Assembly (NCBI GenBank): GCA_002437725.1
Contig: DJRF01000013.1
Coordinates: forward strand, 77,548-141,547
Origin: Treponema sp. UBA6367
Lineage (GTDB): Bacteria > Spirochaetota > Spirochaetia > Treponematales > Treponemataceae
Direction of reading: 5' to 3'
DNA: 64,000 nucleotides
Shown here: piece by piece, positions 31,977 through 40,955 of the stretch
How the letters are laid out: each line of letters opens with the position of its first letter
Position numbering within the stretch: the stretch's first letter is position 1
Notes under the pieces: generated by a model
The model's database searches: none
Seen by the model: the letters and a program-made list of their open reading frames with translations, nothing else
Told to the model about the DNA's origin: nothing
Made by a program: the position numbers and the translations under genes

Positions 31977-34613
31977 TTATATAATTACTTTGCCATCGTA
32001 AAGAAAATCTGTAGAGCCGGTAAGATAAACTGTATCGCCAGTGTATTTTACAAACATTTTGCCCCCGCGAACATCAACTGTAATACTTTCATTCATTTTA
32101 CAGTATCCGTTCAAAACTGCCGCAACTACTGCGGCACAAGCACCTGTTCCGCACGCAGGAGTTTCTCCGTTGCCGCGCTCCCAAGTTCTCATTTTAAGTT
32201 CATTTGGCCCTACCACGCGTACAAATTCCGTGTTAATCCTTTGAGGGAATGCTGGGTGGTTTTCAAACTTAGGACCAAGCTTTTCTAATTCAACCTTGTC
32301 TACAAATCCACAGAAAACAACGCAATGAGGATTTCCAATTCCTACGCAAGTAACATCGTAATCTTCGCCATCCACGTTCAAATCTACATTTACAACGGCT
32401 TTTTTTGCAAGACCTTCCACATTTAAATCTACAGCCTTTAATGTTGTAGGAAGTTTTTCCGGTTCGAATTCTGGTTTTCCCATATCAACAACGACAGAAG
32501 AAACCTTTCCATTTAATTTATAGACTGTAAGTTCTTTTATGCCAGAAGCGGTTTCTATTGAAAGATTTGCCGTCGGCTCATTTTTGTTATGCTTATCGGC
32601 AATTCCATTGATATTGTTGTCGTAAAGATATTTTGCCACTGCTCGTATAGCGTTTCCTGCCATGCGGCCTTCTGAACCATCAAGATTGAAAAACCGCATC
32701 GCAGCGTCGGCTTTTTCGCTTTTTTCAATTAAAACTAAAGAATCAGCTCCAATTCCAGAACGGCGGTTGCACAAGCGGACTGCAAGACCGGCAGGATTGT
32801 TCACAGTTTGTTCGGCAGTATCGATTATTATAAAGTCGTTTCCAGTTGACTGCATTTTTGTAAACTTAATTTCTTGCTTGCTAGTCCTCAAATCGTTGAT
32901 ATTGATAAGCTCTACATTTTCAGCCGTGTAGTAGCTCATAAGACAGTTTGCCAATGCGTTCGCGGTATCGATTGCTGTCAAGCAAGGAATGTCGCGTTCA
33001 ACTGCATGGCGACGCATTTTTACAGAATCAAGGCGAGGATTTCGCCCCTTTGCAGAAGTCGAAATTACGTAGTCGATTTTTCCAGAATCTAAAAGGGTAA
33101 GAAGGTTGTCTTCTGGATTTTCGTGGATTTTATTTACAACCTGAACTTCCATTCCGAAGTCCTGCAAGGTTTTTGCGTTTCCTTCTGTTGCGTAAAGCTT
33201 AAATCCCATGTCGTAGAATTTTCTAGCAAGTTCTGGAAGTTCATAGCGGTCAGTCTTTCTAACGCTGAACAAAACACCACCCGAACGCTTCATGTTGTAG
33301 CCCGCGCCAATAAGACCTTTGAACAGAGCTTCTTCCATTGTAGAGGCGATTCCCAAAACTTCACCTGTAGACTTCATTTCTGGACCAAGGTGAGTATCAA
33401 CATCCATCAGTTTTTCAAAACTGAAAACCGGAACTTTTACAGCAAAATACGGAGGAATTCTGTACAAGCCTGTTCCATATCCCATGTCTTTTAGTTTTTC
33501 GCCGAGCATTGCACGAACGGCAAGATCAACCATCGGAACACCGGTAACTTTTGAAATATACGGAACGGTTCGGCTTGACCGCGGATTTACTTCAATAATA
33601 TACAAATCATTGTTGTAAATAAGATACTGAATATTTACTAAACCTTTTGTTCCAAGTTTTATAGCCAAATCTCTTGACTGCCGGATAATTTTTTCTCGAA
33701 GAACGTCGTTCAAGTTCCAGCTTGGATAAACCGCAATACTGTCACCGGAATGGATTCCAGTTCGCTCAATGTGTTCCATAATTCCTGGGATAAGAACATC
33801 TTCTCCGTCGCAAATGCCGTCAACTTCAAGCTCAATTCCCTGCATGTACTGGTCAATAAGAACTGGATTTTCAATTCCCTGCGCAAGAATGATTTTCATG
33901 TATTCTTTTACGTCATCATCGTTAAAGGCAACAATCATGTTCTGGCCGCCAAGAACGTAAGACGGACGCAACAAAACCGGGTAGCCGAGCTTTGCAGTCG
34001 CCTCAAGCGCCTCTGCCTCGTTCATTACGGTAAGCCCTTTTGGACGGTTGATATTTAATTTTGCACAAAGTTCTTCAAAACGCTCGCGGTCTTCTGCAAG
34101 GTCAATTGCATCTGCGCTTGTTCCAAGAATTTTAATTCCCTGGCTGTCAAGAAACTTTGCAAGCTTGATTGCAGTTCCGCCGCCAAAAGCAACAACAACT
34201 CCAACCGGTTTTTCCGTATTGATAACGCCCATCACATCCTCTGGAGTAAGCGGCTCAAAATACAAGCGGTCGGCGGTATCAAAATCTGTTGAAACAGTTT
34301 CCGGGTTATTATTGATGATTGCGACTTCGTAACCAAGTTTTTTCAAAGACCAAACGCACTGAACCGACGCATAGTCAAATTCGATTCCCTGCCCAATTCT
34401 GATTGGCCCTGAACCCAAAACAATGATTGTTCCTTTTGAGCTGCGCTTTTTGTTCGATTCCATTTCCTTAAGGAATTCAGCCGCCTCATTTTCTTTATCA
34501 TAGCCAGCATAAAAATAAGGAGTTTCCGCATTAAACTCGCCGGCACAAGTGTCTACCATTTTGTAAGTCGGATTTACGTGAAAAACGCGTCGTTCTTTTT
34601 TTACTTCAGTCAT
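31977..34613 (-). CDS. Fusion of carbamoyl-phosphate synthase C-half and DapF-like domain
   Basis: 878-aa two-part protein. Residues ~1-580 equal the C-terminal half of CarB: the VDTCAGEFNAETPYFYAGYD segment, GTIIVLGSGPIRIGQGIEF, the ATP-grasp domain (VLLRPSYVLGGQNM, IIEVNPRSSRTVPYISKVTG) and the allosteric MGS domain (YATEGNAKTL ... ISTSAKGRN). Residues ~592-878 are diaminopimelate-epimerase-like: FTKMQSTGNDFIIID, RRSGIGADSLVL, FNLDGSEGRMAGNAIR and ETPACGTGACAAVVAAV. The first catalytic Cys (normally in MCGN) is Ala (~660); the second (ACGTG) remains. The CarB N-half is absent. The ATG at 34613 has AAAGGAT upstream. Either the epimerase part is non-racemising, or the whole protein does something new. 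Confidence 0.88.
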   Translation of the reverse strand: MTEVKKERRVFHVNPTYKMVDTCAGEFNAETPYFYAGYDKENEAAEFLKEMESNKKRSSKGTIIVLGSGPIRIGQGIEFDYASVQCVWSLKKLGYEVAIINNNPETVSTDFDTADRLYFEPLTPEDVMGVINTEKPVGVVVAFGGGTAIKLAKFLDSQGIKILGTSADAIDLAEDRERFEELCAKLNINRPKGLTVMNEAEALEATAKLGYPVLLRPSYVLGGQNMIVAFNDDDVKEYMKIILAQGIENPVLIDQYMQGIELEVDGICDGEDVLIPGIMEHIERTGIHSGDSIAVYPSWNLNDVLREKIIRQSRDLAIKLGTKGLVNIQYLIYNNDLYIIEVNPRSSRTVPYISKVTGVPMVDLAVRAMLGEKLKDMGYGTGLYRIPPYFAVKVPVFSFEKLMDVDTHLGPEMKSTGEVLGIASTMEEALFKGLIGAGYNMKRSGGVLFSVRKTDRYELPELARKFYDMGFKLYATEGNAKTLQDFGMEVQVVNKIHENPEDNLLTLLDSGKIDYVISTSAKGRNPRLDSVKMRRHAVERDIPCLTAIDTANALANCLMSYYTAENVELININDLRTSKQEIKFTKMQSTGNDFIIIDTAEQTVNNPAGLAVRLCNRRSGIGADSLVLIEKSEKADAAMRFFNLDGSEGRMAGNAIRAVAKYLYDNNINGIADKHNKNEPTANLSIETASGIKELTVYKLNGKVSSVVVDMGKPEFEPEKLPTTLKAVDLNVEGLAKKAVVNVDLNVDGEDYDVTCVGIGNPHCVVFCGFVDKVELEKLGPKFENHPAFPQRINTEFVRVVGPNELKMRTWERGNGETPACGTGACAAVVAAVLNGYCKMNESITVDVRGGKMFVKYTGDTVYLTGSTDFLYDGKVII

Positions 34614-34644
34614 TTTATTTTTATCCTTTATCAAGTATTTTTAT

Positions 34645-34682
34645 GCAAAAAAAATGAGACCTCGTAGAAGAGTTCTCATTTG
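34645..34682 (-). terminator. Terminator or attenuator hairpin upstream of the CarB/DapF fusion
   Basis: On the minus strand AAATGAGAAC ... GGTCTCATTT forms an ~8-10 bp stem followed by a run of T. It lies 30-70 nt before the fusion gene and 150 nt after the alcohol dehydrogenase, so it could end the upstream operon or act as a leader attenuator. The remainder of 34683-34828 shows nothing else. Confidence 0.7.
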
Positions 34683-34828
34683 AAATTTTTTATAAGCAAA
34701 AGATTAAAATCCATATATGTCAAGATTTTTTTTTCTGCCATAGTTTCCATAATCTTTAGGATTATAATAAATTGAACAAAAAAAGTATATAGAAGAAAAT
34801 GAAAATATCTGCCCTCCAGCACTAGGTT

Positions 34829-35992
34829 TTACAAACTAGCCTTGTAAATATTGTAGACATCTTCCGGATAAAGTTTTTTCCAGCCATTGATGAATCCATT
34901 TGCGCCACAAGCTTTTTTTGCCATCATTTCAAAATTTTTGTCATCAATTCCGATTGCAGACAAAGAATTTTTTAGTTCAAGCTGATTAAAAAAGAAATTC
35001 TTTACATATTCAATTCCTTGTTTTGCAGCTTTCAGTTTGTCTTCAGTTCTTGGAATTCCGCAGACATTAAGTGCAAAATCGTAGAATTTCGGCAAAGTTT
35101 CTTCACTCAGAACATATTCCATCCAATGAGGAGTTAAAATTGCAAGCCCCAATCCGTGAGTAATATCGTAAACTCCGCTCAACTGATGTTCCATCGCGTG
35201 ACAGCTCCACGGATTTTTGTTGCAACCGTAAATATAGCCGTTTATCGCCCAGCTTGAAGTCCACATTAAATTTGCCCGCGCTTCATAATTTTCCGGCTCT
35301 TTTAGAGCAACCGGCGCATACTTAAAGACTGTTTTCATCATTCCTTCCATTTGAGTGTCGAGCATATACAAATCCTGATTAAAATTAAAATAGACTTCAA
35401 ACAAATGACTAAGAATGTCCGCGCTGCCGCAAGCTGTCTGGTATTTCCCAACTGAATAAGTTAAAGCCGGGTCGCAAAACGATGCCACCGGAAACAACTT
35501 GTCATTGATTAAGGCGAGCTTATCCTGTGTTACGGAATTATTCAAAACCGCGGTGTTATCCATTTCCGAGCCGGTTGCAGAAATGGTTAAAACGCAAAGA
35601 AGCGGAAGGGCTTTTTCCACAGGAAGCTTTTTTGAAATAAAATCCCACACATCAAAATCGACGCAAGAACCAATCGAAATAAATTTTGAAGCGTCCATTA
35701 CAGAACCGCCGCCAACTGCTAAAACAACATCAATTTTATTCTGTTTACATATTTCAATTCCTTTGCGGACAGATTCAACTTTTGGATTCGGCTCGATTCC
35801 TGAACATTCGAAAATTTCCATTCCAGATTTCTTTAAATATCCGCAGACTGAATCATAAACGCCTGTTTTTTTTATTGAACCGCCGCCGTAAACCAAAAGA
35901 ATTCTTTTTCCATAAGATTTTGCGACATTCCCTAAATTTTCAAGCTGTCCTTTTCCAAAGTAAACTTTTGTCGGAATATGATATGTAAACAT
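34829..35992 (-). CDS. Iron-containing alcohol dehydrogenase
   Basis: 387-aa NAD(P)H-dependent group III alcohol dehydrogenase (BDH-like). The N-terminal Rossmann-like domain has VYFGKGQLENLG, LLVYGGGSIKKTGVYD and VGGGSVMDASKFIS. The C-terminal helical domain carries metal ligands in a DILSHLFEVYFN segment, MEHQLSGVYDITHGLGLAIL and the nearby TPHWMEY. The ATG at 35990-35992 is chosen because a perfect GGAGG lies 6 nt upstream; the TTG at 36004 lacks one. It probably reduces an aldehyde to an alcohol in fermentation. Last of a minus-strand run with the cytidylate-kinase-like gene and the amino-acid transporter. Confidence 0.92.
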   Translation of the reverse strand: MFTYHIPTKVYFGKGQLENLGNVAKSYGKRILLVYGGGSIKKTGVYDSVCGYLKKSGMEIFECSGIEPNPKVESVRKGIEICKQNKIDVVLAVGGGSVMDASKFISIGSCVDFDVWDFISKKLPVEKALPLLCVLTISATGSEMDNTAVLNNSVTQDKLALINDKLFPVASFCDPALTYSVGKYQTACGSADILSHLFEVYFNFNQDLYMLDTQMEGMMKTVFKYAPVALKEPENYEARANLMWTSSWAINGYIYGCNKNPWSCHAMEHQLSGVYDITHGLGLAILTPHWMEYVLSEETLPKFYDFALNVCGIPRTEDKLKAAKQGIEYVKNFFFNQLELKNSLSAIGIDDKNFEMMAKKACGANGFINGWKKLYPEDVYNIYKASL

Positions 35993-36008
35993 AACGACCT
36001 CCAATTAT

Positions 36009-36689
36009 TTATTCAGTTTTTGGCTTAGATTCTGATTTTGCTTCTGATATTAAATCTGGAAACTTTGTGAACAGCGCGTGCTTTATAATGTCAACACATC
36101 CGTCAATTCCAAGTCTGGCTGTGTTCAAAGTCAAATCGTAATTGACCGGATTTGTCCAATAGTTTCCGCCCGTGTAATATTCGTAATATTCCGCGCGGTA
36201 CTTATCTGTTTCTGTAATTGAAATATCCGCCGTTTCAGCTGTTACTCCCATCTGCTTCATGATTCTTGGACGGCAAAATGAACGTGGAGCTTCGATATAA
36301 ACGCTTAGGACTCGCTCACGGTCTTTTAAAACCCAATCCGCAGCCTTTCCGACAATTACGCAACTTTCTGTATTTGCAAGTTCCTCGATAATTTGTTTTT
36401 CATATTCGTAAAGCTGGTCATCGCTTGCAAACTTTTTCTTTTCTGGAGTTGCAACTGTCCGCCTTGGAAGTCCACGTAAAAGCGATGTGATTCCAGAATG
36501 TTTCTGCTGAAGCTTTTCATTTACTTCCTCAAAAAGCTGGCGGTCAATTCCACTTAATTGCGATGCCAACGTTAAAATGCGGTTTTCGTAACAGTGGATT
36601 CCAAGTTCCTTTGCAACAGTTGAAGCAATTTCCTTTCCACCTGAACCAAAACCTCTGGCAATTGTGATTGTATAATTTTCTGCACTCAT
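36009..36689 (-). CDS. Cytidylate-kinase-like protein
   Basis: 226-aa protein of the cytidylate-kinase-2 group: P-loop ITIARGFGSGGKEIASTVAK at the N-terminus, then YENRILTLASQLSGID, a mid-protein CVIVGKAADWVLKDRERVLS and the RIMKQMGVTAETADISI region. These small kinases are common in Firmicutes and spirochaetes as a second copy beside Cmk; the substrate is uncertain. The start at 36687-36689 is supported by GGAGG 4 nt upstream. It begins about 150 nt after the ABC ATPase gene, with repeat A in the gap, and ends 16 nt before the dehydrogenase ATG. Confidence 0.85.
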   Translation of the reverse strand: MSAENYTITIARGFGSGGKEIASTVAKELGIHCYENRILTLASQLSGIDRQLFEEVNEKLQQKHSGITSLLRGLPRRTVATPEKKKFASDDQLYEYEKQIIEELANTESCVIVGKAADWVLKDRERVLSVYIEAPRSFCRPRIMKQMGVTAETADISITETDKYRAEYYEYYTGGNYWTNPVNYDLTLNTARLGIDGCVDIIKHALFTKFPDLISEAKSESKPKTE

Positions 36690-36705
36690 ATTTCCTCCAT
36701 AAAAA

Positions 36706-36800
36706 ATCAATGAGAAAGTTTCAACTTTCGATTTGAGTTTTTATTGCAATTTCGCAACAAAGTGAGAAATTGCAGTTTATAAATAAGTTTGCAACGCAAA
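36706..36800 (-). repeat. Intergenic three-hairpin repeat A, copy 3
   Basis: Same three stems as 24836-24975, with paired substitutions: GAAAGTTTCAACTTTC, GCAATTTC...GAAATTGC with loop GCAACAAAGTGA, and AAGTTTGCAACGCAAACTT. Confidence 0.75.
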
Positions 36801-36843
36801 CTTAATAAAATAAAAACAGACGCCATTTTTGGCTGTTTTTATT

Positions 36844-37605
36844 TTATGCCTCCATATATCTTTTTAAGAATTCTTTCATTCTTGGTGTTTTTGGATTTGT
36901 AAAAATAACATCCGGAGAATCATTTTCTACAATAAAACCTTGATCCATAAAAATTGTGCGCGTTGAAACATCTTTTGCAAAAGCCATTTCATGCGTAACA
37001 ATCATCATTGTCAGCCCTTCTTGCGCCAAATCTTTCATTACGTTCAGGACTTCGCCAACCATCTCCGGGTCAAGCGCGCTAGTCGGTTCATCAAACAAAA
37101 GCATTTCTGGCTGCATTGTCAATGCGCGGGCGATTGCAACCCGCTGCTTTTGACCGCCTGAAAGTTGCGCTGGATGAGCGTTGATATACGGAGCCATTCC
37201 GACTTTCCGCAGATATTTTATCGCAAGAAATTCAGCCTCTTCTTTTTTCATTTTTAGAACTTTTGTTGTTCCTGCCATGCAATTCTGAAGAACTGTCATA
37301 TTATTGAAAAGATTAAATGACTGAAAAACCATTCCAACTCTTGTGCGGAATTTCGCAAGTTCCTTTGAGTTTGTGCCGACTTCTTTTCCATTAAAAATGA
37401 TTTTTCCGCTGGTTTTTATTTCCAGCCCGTTTATGCACCGAAGCATTGTTGATTTTCCAGAACCAGACGAACCGATTACGCAGACAACTTCGCCTTTATT
37501 TACGGTAAAATCCAAATCTTTTAAAACTTCGTGATTTCCAAATTTTTTTACAAGATGCTCAACCCTTAAAATCGGTTCACAGTTTTTAGTTTCTTTTTCT
37601 TCCAT
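36844..37605 (-). CDS. Polar amino acid ABC transporter ATPase
   Basis: 253-aa ATPase of the GlnQ/HisP type: Walker [20 protein letters not shown]-loop [16 protein letters not shown], signature [15 protein letters not shown], Walker [20 protein letters not shown] and H-loop VTHEMAFA. It powers the permease encoded 14 nt upstream. GGGAG lies before the ATG. Substrate is set by the binding protein at 38727; neighbouring oxidase genes suggest an amino or imino acid, but this is inference. Confidence 0.95.
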   Translation of the reverse strand: MEEKETKNCEPILRVEHLVKKFGNHEVLKDLDFTVNKGEVVCVIGSSGSGKSTMLRCINGLEIKTSGKIIFNGKEVGTNSKELAKFRTRVGMVFQSFNLFNNMTVLQNCMAGTTKVLKMKKEEAEFLAIKYLRKVGMAPYINAHPAQLSGGQKQRVAIARALTMQPEMLLFDEPTSALDPEMVGEVLNVMKDLAQEGLTMMIVTHEMAFAKDVSTRTIFMDQGFIVENDSPDVIFTNPKTPRMKEFLKRYMEA

Positions 37606-37619
37606 AAAAAAGCTCCCGT

Positions 37620-38372
37620 CTATTCAGCCGCTCCACTCATATACTCAACAGCAAGCTCATAATCCTTTTGCTGAAAAGCCTTCTTTTCCACAACTTTAAG
37701 AATCTTTGTAAAGACTGTACAAATGATAAAATAGAAAATTGCGCAAATAATATAAGATTCAAAGTAACGATAATAAATTCCAGCCGCGCTTTTTGTCGCA
37801 AAATAAAGTTCGTAAACGCCAATAACATTCAATACTGAAGTCATTTTTAAGTTGGTCAAAAACTGGTTGACCATCTCTGGAACAATATTTCTGAAAGCCT
37901 GCGGAAGAATTACAGCAAACATTGTCTTTGTGTGGCTCATTCCAAGCGCAAATCCACCTTCAAACTGACCTTTATCAATAGAAATAATTCCTCCACGGAC
38001 AGTTTCCGCCATATAAGCTCCGGTATTCATCATCAAAACAATCAAAGAAGCTAAAAATGGAGAAACATCCACTCCAGCATTTTTTAATCCGTAATAAAAA
38101 ACCATTGCCTGAACCATCATTGGAGTTCCGCGGAAAATTGCAACAAAAACAGAGCAAACAGGCTTTAATACGCTAAAACCTATTTTATGCACTAGATTGT
38201 CACTTTTAGAAACCGGTGTAGCCTGAACCAATCCAATGGCAAACCCTAAAACATAACCGAGAATTGTACCGATGATTGCAATTTCAAGAGTAAGAACCGT
38301 TCCTTTTAGAAAGTAACTCCAATAATTTTTAAAGATAAACCAAACCCAATAAAAAAGTCCTTTATCGTTCAT
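37620..38372 (-). CDS. Polar amino acid ABC transporter permease
   Basis: 250-aa inner-membrane permease of the HisM/GlnP family. It has five or so membrane helices and the family signature [20 protein letters not shown] near the N-terminus. The EAA-type loop is [20 protein letters not shown] followed by [13 protein letters not shown], which docks on the ATPase. It likely works as a homodimer, since no second permease is present. AGGAG lies 7 nt before the ATG. Confidence 0.94.
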   Translation of the reverse strand: MNDKGLFYWVWFIFKNYWSYFLKGTVLTLEIAIIGTILGYVLGFAIGLVQATPVSKSDNLVHKIGFSVLKPVCSVFVAIFRGTPMMVQAMVFYYGLKNAGVDVSPFLASLIVLMMNTGAYMAETVRGGIISIDKGQFEGGFALGMSHTKTMFAVILPQAFRNIVPEMVNQFLTNLKMTSVLNVIGVYELYFATKSAAGIYYRYFESYIICAIFYFIICTVFTKILKVVEKKAFQQKDYELAVEYMSGAAE

Positions 38373-38390
38373 AAAGACTCCTATAAAAAG

Positions 38391-38660
38391 TCAAGTTTTT
38401 ATAACTGTAAAAAAAACGCTTTCAGCGAATTTGCAATTTATTCAGATGGTTGTGCCCGCACTTCGTTTGCATTGGTCTGGGTTGCTACGCAACTTTAACT
38501 GTTCTTATCGCACAAAATCTTCACAAATTGCAACTTCGCTTGCGCTTTTATTTAAGGTTTATACGAACCTTAAAAATGGCTGAATCAAGGTTTTGAACTT
38601 AAGCGCACCTTAATCAGACATAATCTTTTTTCTAAAAACTCTACTTTTGACCTACAAATA
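38391..38660 (-). repeat. Long intergenic repeat B, copy 1
   Basis: The 354-nt gap between permease and binding-protein genes is filled by a repeat whose left ~150 nt recur at 45005-45175 and whose right ~120 nt recur at 43930-44062. Shared blocks include CAGATGGTTGTGCCCGCACT, GGTTGCTACGCAAC and TTTAAGGTTTATACGAACCT. Several short inverted repeats are present. No ORF is seen. Confidence 0.8.
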
Positions 38661-38726
38661 GCAAATTGTGCTGCGAAAATTGACTATTCATCCGTTTTTT
38701 ACAGCACAAGATTTTTAATTGCTAAA

Positions 38727-39641
38727 TTAGTTGCTCAATGGCTGTGTTTCAATAGCCAACTTCATATATTTGTCCATAAGTTCCTGATTCCAGCCAATTG
38801 CGTGCATTGCCTTTTTCAGCGCTTCTACCGCAACTGTATTTCCTTCGATTACAGAAGGCGTGCAGACATCAGAAGCTCCTTCCGGCGTTACAAAATCGTA
38901 TCCTTTTTCAAGCTGGCAGATAACAACATTTGGATTTGAAAGACAACCTGAATAAGCAGTAGGCCAGTCCATTACACCGCAGTCAACATCGCCCATCGCA
39001 ACTTTCATAATTACTTCTGTGCAAGTATCTGGATACGGAAGAATTACAGGCTCTGGAACCTGATTAATATATGCAGGCCAGTTCGTGTTTATCTGCGTTG
39101 TAAATTTCAAGCCTTTAAATTGTTCAAGCCTTGTGTATTTTTCATAAGGACTTCCTTTTTTTACAACGATAACATTGAACCGGTTGTAGTAAGGATCAAT
39201 GTAATCAAGAAAAGTATCTCGTTCTTCAGAATAAATACTTCCTGACTCAACAAGGTCATAATCGCCTGCTTTTAAGCCCATCCAGATTGAAGCCCAGTCG
39301 TTCTTGTGAATTTCAAGTTTAAGACCCATTTCATCGGCAAGCAATTTTGAAAAAATAACATCGTAACCGTAAGTGTAATCCGCAGAACCATAAATCGGCT
39401 CGGCAGTCAGTTCTGGATGCCCGGGAATTTCTTTTGTCGGCTGCGTCCAGTTGAACGGAGCGTAGGCACATTCAATTCCGACTTTCAAGACACCCTTCAC
39501 TTGATTTGCAAATTCTGCATATTCAGGCTTTCCTGTATATTCATATTTAACTTCCGCTTTTTTCTTGCTGCAAGAATTTAATGCAACTGCCATGCAAACA
39601 AGTCCAACACCAAAAATAAAGTTTCTAACTGTCTTTTTCAT
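38727..39641 (-). CDS. Amino acid ABC transporter substrate-binding lipoprotein
   Basis: 304-aa family 3 solute-binding protein with lipoprotein signal ending ALNSCSKKK (lipobox Cys24). It has the mature-domain opening VLKVGIECAYAPFNWTQPT, the YTYGYDVIFSKLLADEMGLK segment and the LVESGSIYSEERDTFLDYID hinge region. It captures an amino acid outside the cytoplasmic membrane and delivers it to the permease. GAGGTG precedes the ATG. First gene of the transporter operon, separated from the permease by repeat B. Ligand unknown. Confidence 0.93.
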   Translation of the reverse strand: MKKTVRNFIFGVGLVCMAVALNSCSKKKAEVKYEYTGKPEYAEFANQVKGVLKVGIECAYAPFNWTQPTKEIPGHPELTAEPIYGSADYTYGYDVIFSKLLADEMGLKLEIHKNDWASIWMGLKAGDYDLVESGSIYSEERDTFLDYIDPYYNRFNVIVVKKGSPYEKYTRLEQFKGLKFTTQINTNWPAYINQVPEPVILPYPDTCTEVIMKVAMGDVDCGVMDWPTAYSGCLSNPNVVICQLEKGYDFVTPEGASDVCTPSVIEGNTVAVEALKKAMHAIGWNQELMDKYMKLAIETQPLSN

Positions 39642-39660
39642 AGTTCACCTCGCTTTCACG

Positions 39661-39726
39661 AAAATAAAAAAGCGTCAAAAAATTCCATAAAGCCCATCTT
39701 GCCCTTAGGATTCTTTCAACGCCTTT
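39661..39726 (-). promoter_or_regulatory. Leader hairpin with U-run upstream of the transporter operon
   Basis: The minus strand can fold AAGGCGTTGAAAGAATCC against GGAATTTTTTGACGCTTT (about 17 of 18 positions paired including G-U) with a ~21-nt loop, followed by TTTTTTATTTT. This ends ~20 nt before the start codon. The upstream neighbour is divergent, so the hairpin is in the operon's own leader and looks like an attenuator or riboswitch expression platform. Confidence 0.6.
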
Positions 39727-39891
39727 GTTATCAGAATAATAATATTTTTCTTCTTTTTTGAATTGTAAAAAATCGCAATAAAATTTCTACTTAGTGTTGA
39801 ACTTTGAAAATAGTATTTTATACATCAAATTTTCTTTTTTATTAATTGACCAATCTTAATTCTTTACGATATATTTTATCAAGGTTTATCA

Positions 39892-40095
39892 ATGTTTATG
39901 AAGAATCTACAGAATCTTATGACAATAGCACAGGCCGCAGAATATATTGGTGTAACACCTCTTACTTTGCGAAACTGGGATAAGGCAGGAAAATTTCAAG
40001 CCGTCCGAAATCCGCTGAACGGCTACAGAATGTACGACAAGGAAGAACTGGACAAGTTCCTTTCACTGTTACAGAAAGGGGAACAAAATGGCTGA
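39892..40095 (+). CDS. MerR-like/excisionase-type helix-turn-helix protein
   Basis: 67-aa DNA-binding protein with a single MerR-type winged helix: MTIAQAAEYIGVTPLTLRNW then the wing NPLNGYRMYDKEELDKFL. It overlaps the start of the following methylase gene by 8 nt, so it is the first gene of the restriction-modification operon. It plausibly acts as its controller protein. Confidence 0.85.
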   Translation: MFMKNLQNLMTIAQAAEYIGVTPLTLRNWDKAGKFQAVRNPLNGYRMYDKEELDKFLSLLQKGEQNG

Positions 40096-40954
40096 TGCCC
40101 TGGAACTTGAATTAGAAAATCCTCTCCCGATTGACACAATCATAAAGGGAAACTGCATTGAGGAAATGAAAAAACTCCCTTCAAACTCATTTGATGTCGC
40201 AATAATTGACCCGCCTTATAACCTTAGCTCTGGCGGAAACTGGTCATGGGACAACTCAGAGAAACTCGCTGGCTTCGGTGGAAACTGGTCTAAGGTAATG
40301 GAAAATTGGGATAATATGCCACTCATCGAATATTTCAATTTCTGTTCAGCTTGGATCAGCGAGGTAAAAAGACTTGTGAAGCCGACAGGTTCTTTTTGGA
40401 TTCACGGAACTTATCACAACATTGGAATCATAAACTTTATCTTACAACTGCAGAACATTGAGATTATCAATGAAGTTGTCTGGTACAAGCGTAACAGTTT
40501 TCCAAATCTCTCTGGACGCAGACTCACCGCAAGTCACGAGACAATCTTATGGGGACACACAGGAACTGCAAAAAAACGGGAATATTATTTTGACTATGAA
40601 AAATCAAAATCGCTTTCTTTTCCGGAAGATAATTTAAAGCAGGCCGGAAAACAAATGCGTACTGTCTGGGACGTGCCTAACAACAAGTCAAAGGAAGAAC
40701 TTGCCTACGGAAAACACCCGACACAAAAACCTGTCCGCCTCATTAAGCGTATGCTCGATATTTCAGCAAAAGAGGGCGATACTATTCTGGTTCCTTTCGT
40801 CGGAAGCGGAACTGACTGCGTTGCGGCAAAAATGAACGGCTTGCATTATGTGGGATTTGAGCTTGAAGATAAATATATAAAAATCGCGAACGAAAGACTG
40901 AATCATTGCAACAATGGACTTTCGCTGTTTGATAGCGTAAGCGAGGAAAATTAG
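40088..40954 (+). CDS. Site-specific DNA methyltransferase, beta class (DpnA-like)
   Basis: 288-aa SAM-dependent adenine or cytosine-N4 methylase. Motif order is beta class: catalytic IV IIDPPYNLSSGGNWSW near residue 37, target region in the middle, and SAM-binding motif I VPFVGSGTDCVAAKMNG near residue 240. The HPTQKPVRLIKRML segment is also typical. Next to a D12-class adenine methylase it recalls the DpnA/DpnM pair of DpnII-type systems, where this enzyme can methylate single-stranded incoming DNA. Target sequence not deducible. Confidence 0.9.
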   Translation: MADALELELENPLPIDTIIKGNCIEEMKKLPSNSFDVAIIDPPYNLSSGGNWSWDNSEKLAGFGGNWSKVMENWDNMPLIEYFNFCSAWISEVKRLVKPTGSFWIHGTYHNIGIINFILQLQNIEIINEVVWYKRNSFPNLSGRRLTASHETILWGHTGTAKKREYYFDYEKSKSLSFPEDNLKQAGKQMRTVWDVPNNKSKEELAYGKHPTQKPVRLIKRMLDISAKEGDTILVPFVGSGTDCVAAKMNGLHYVGFELEDKYIKIANERLNHCNNGLSLFDSVSEEN

Positions 40955-40955
40955 A

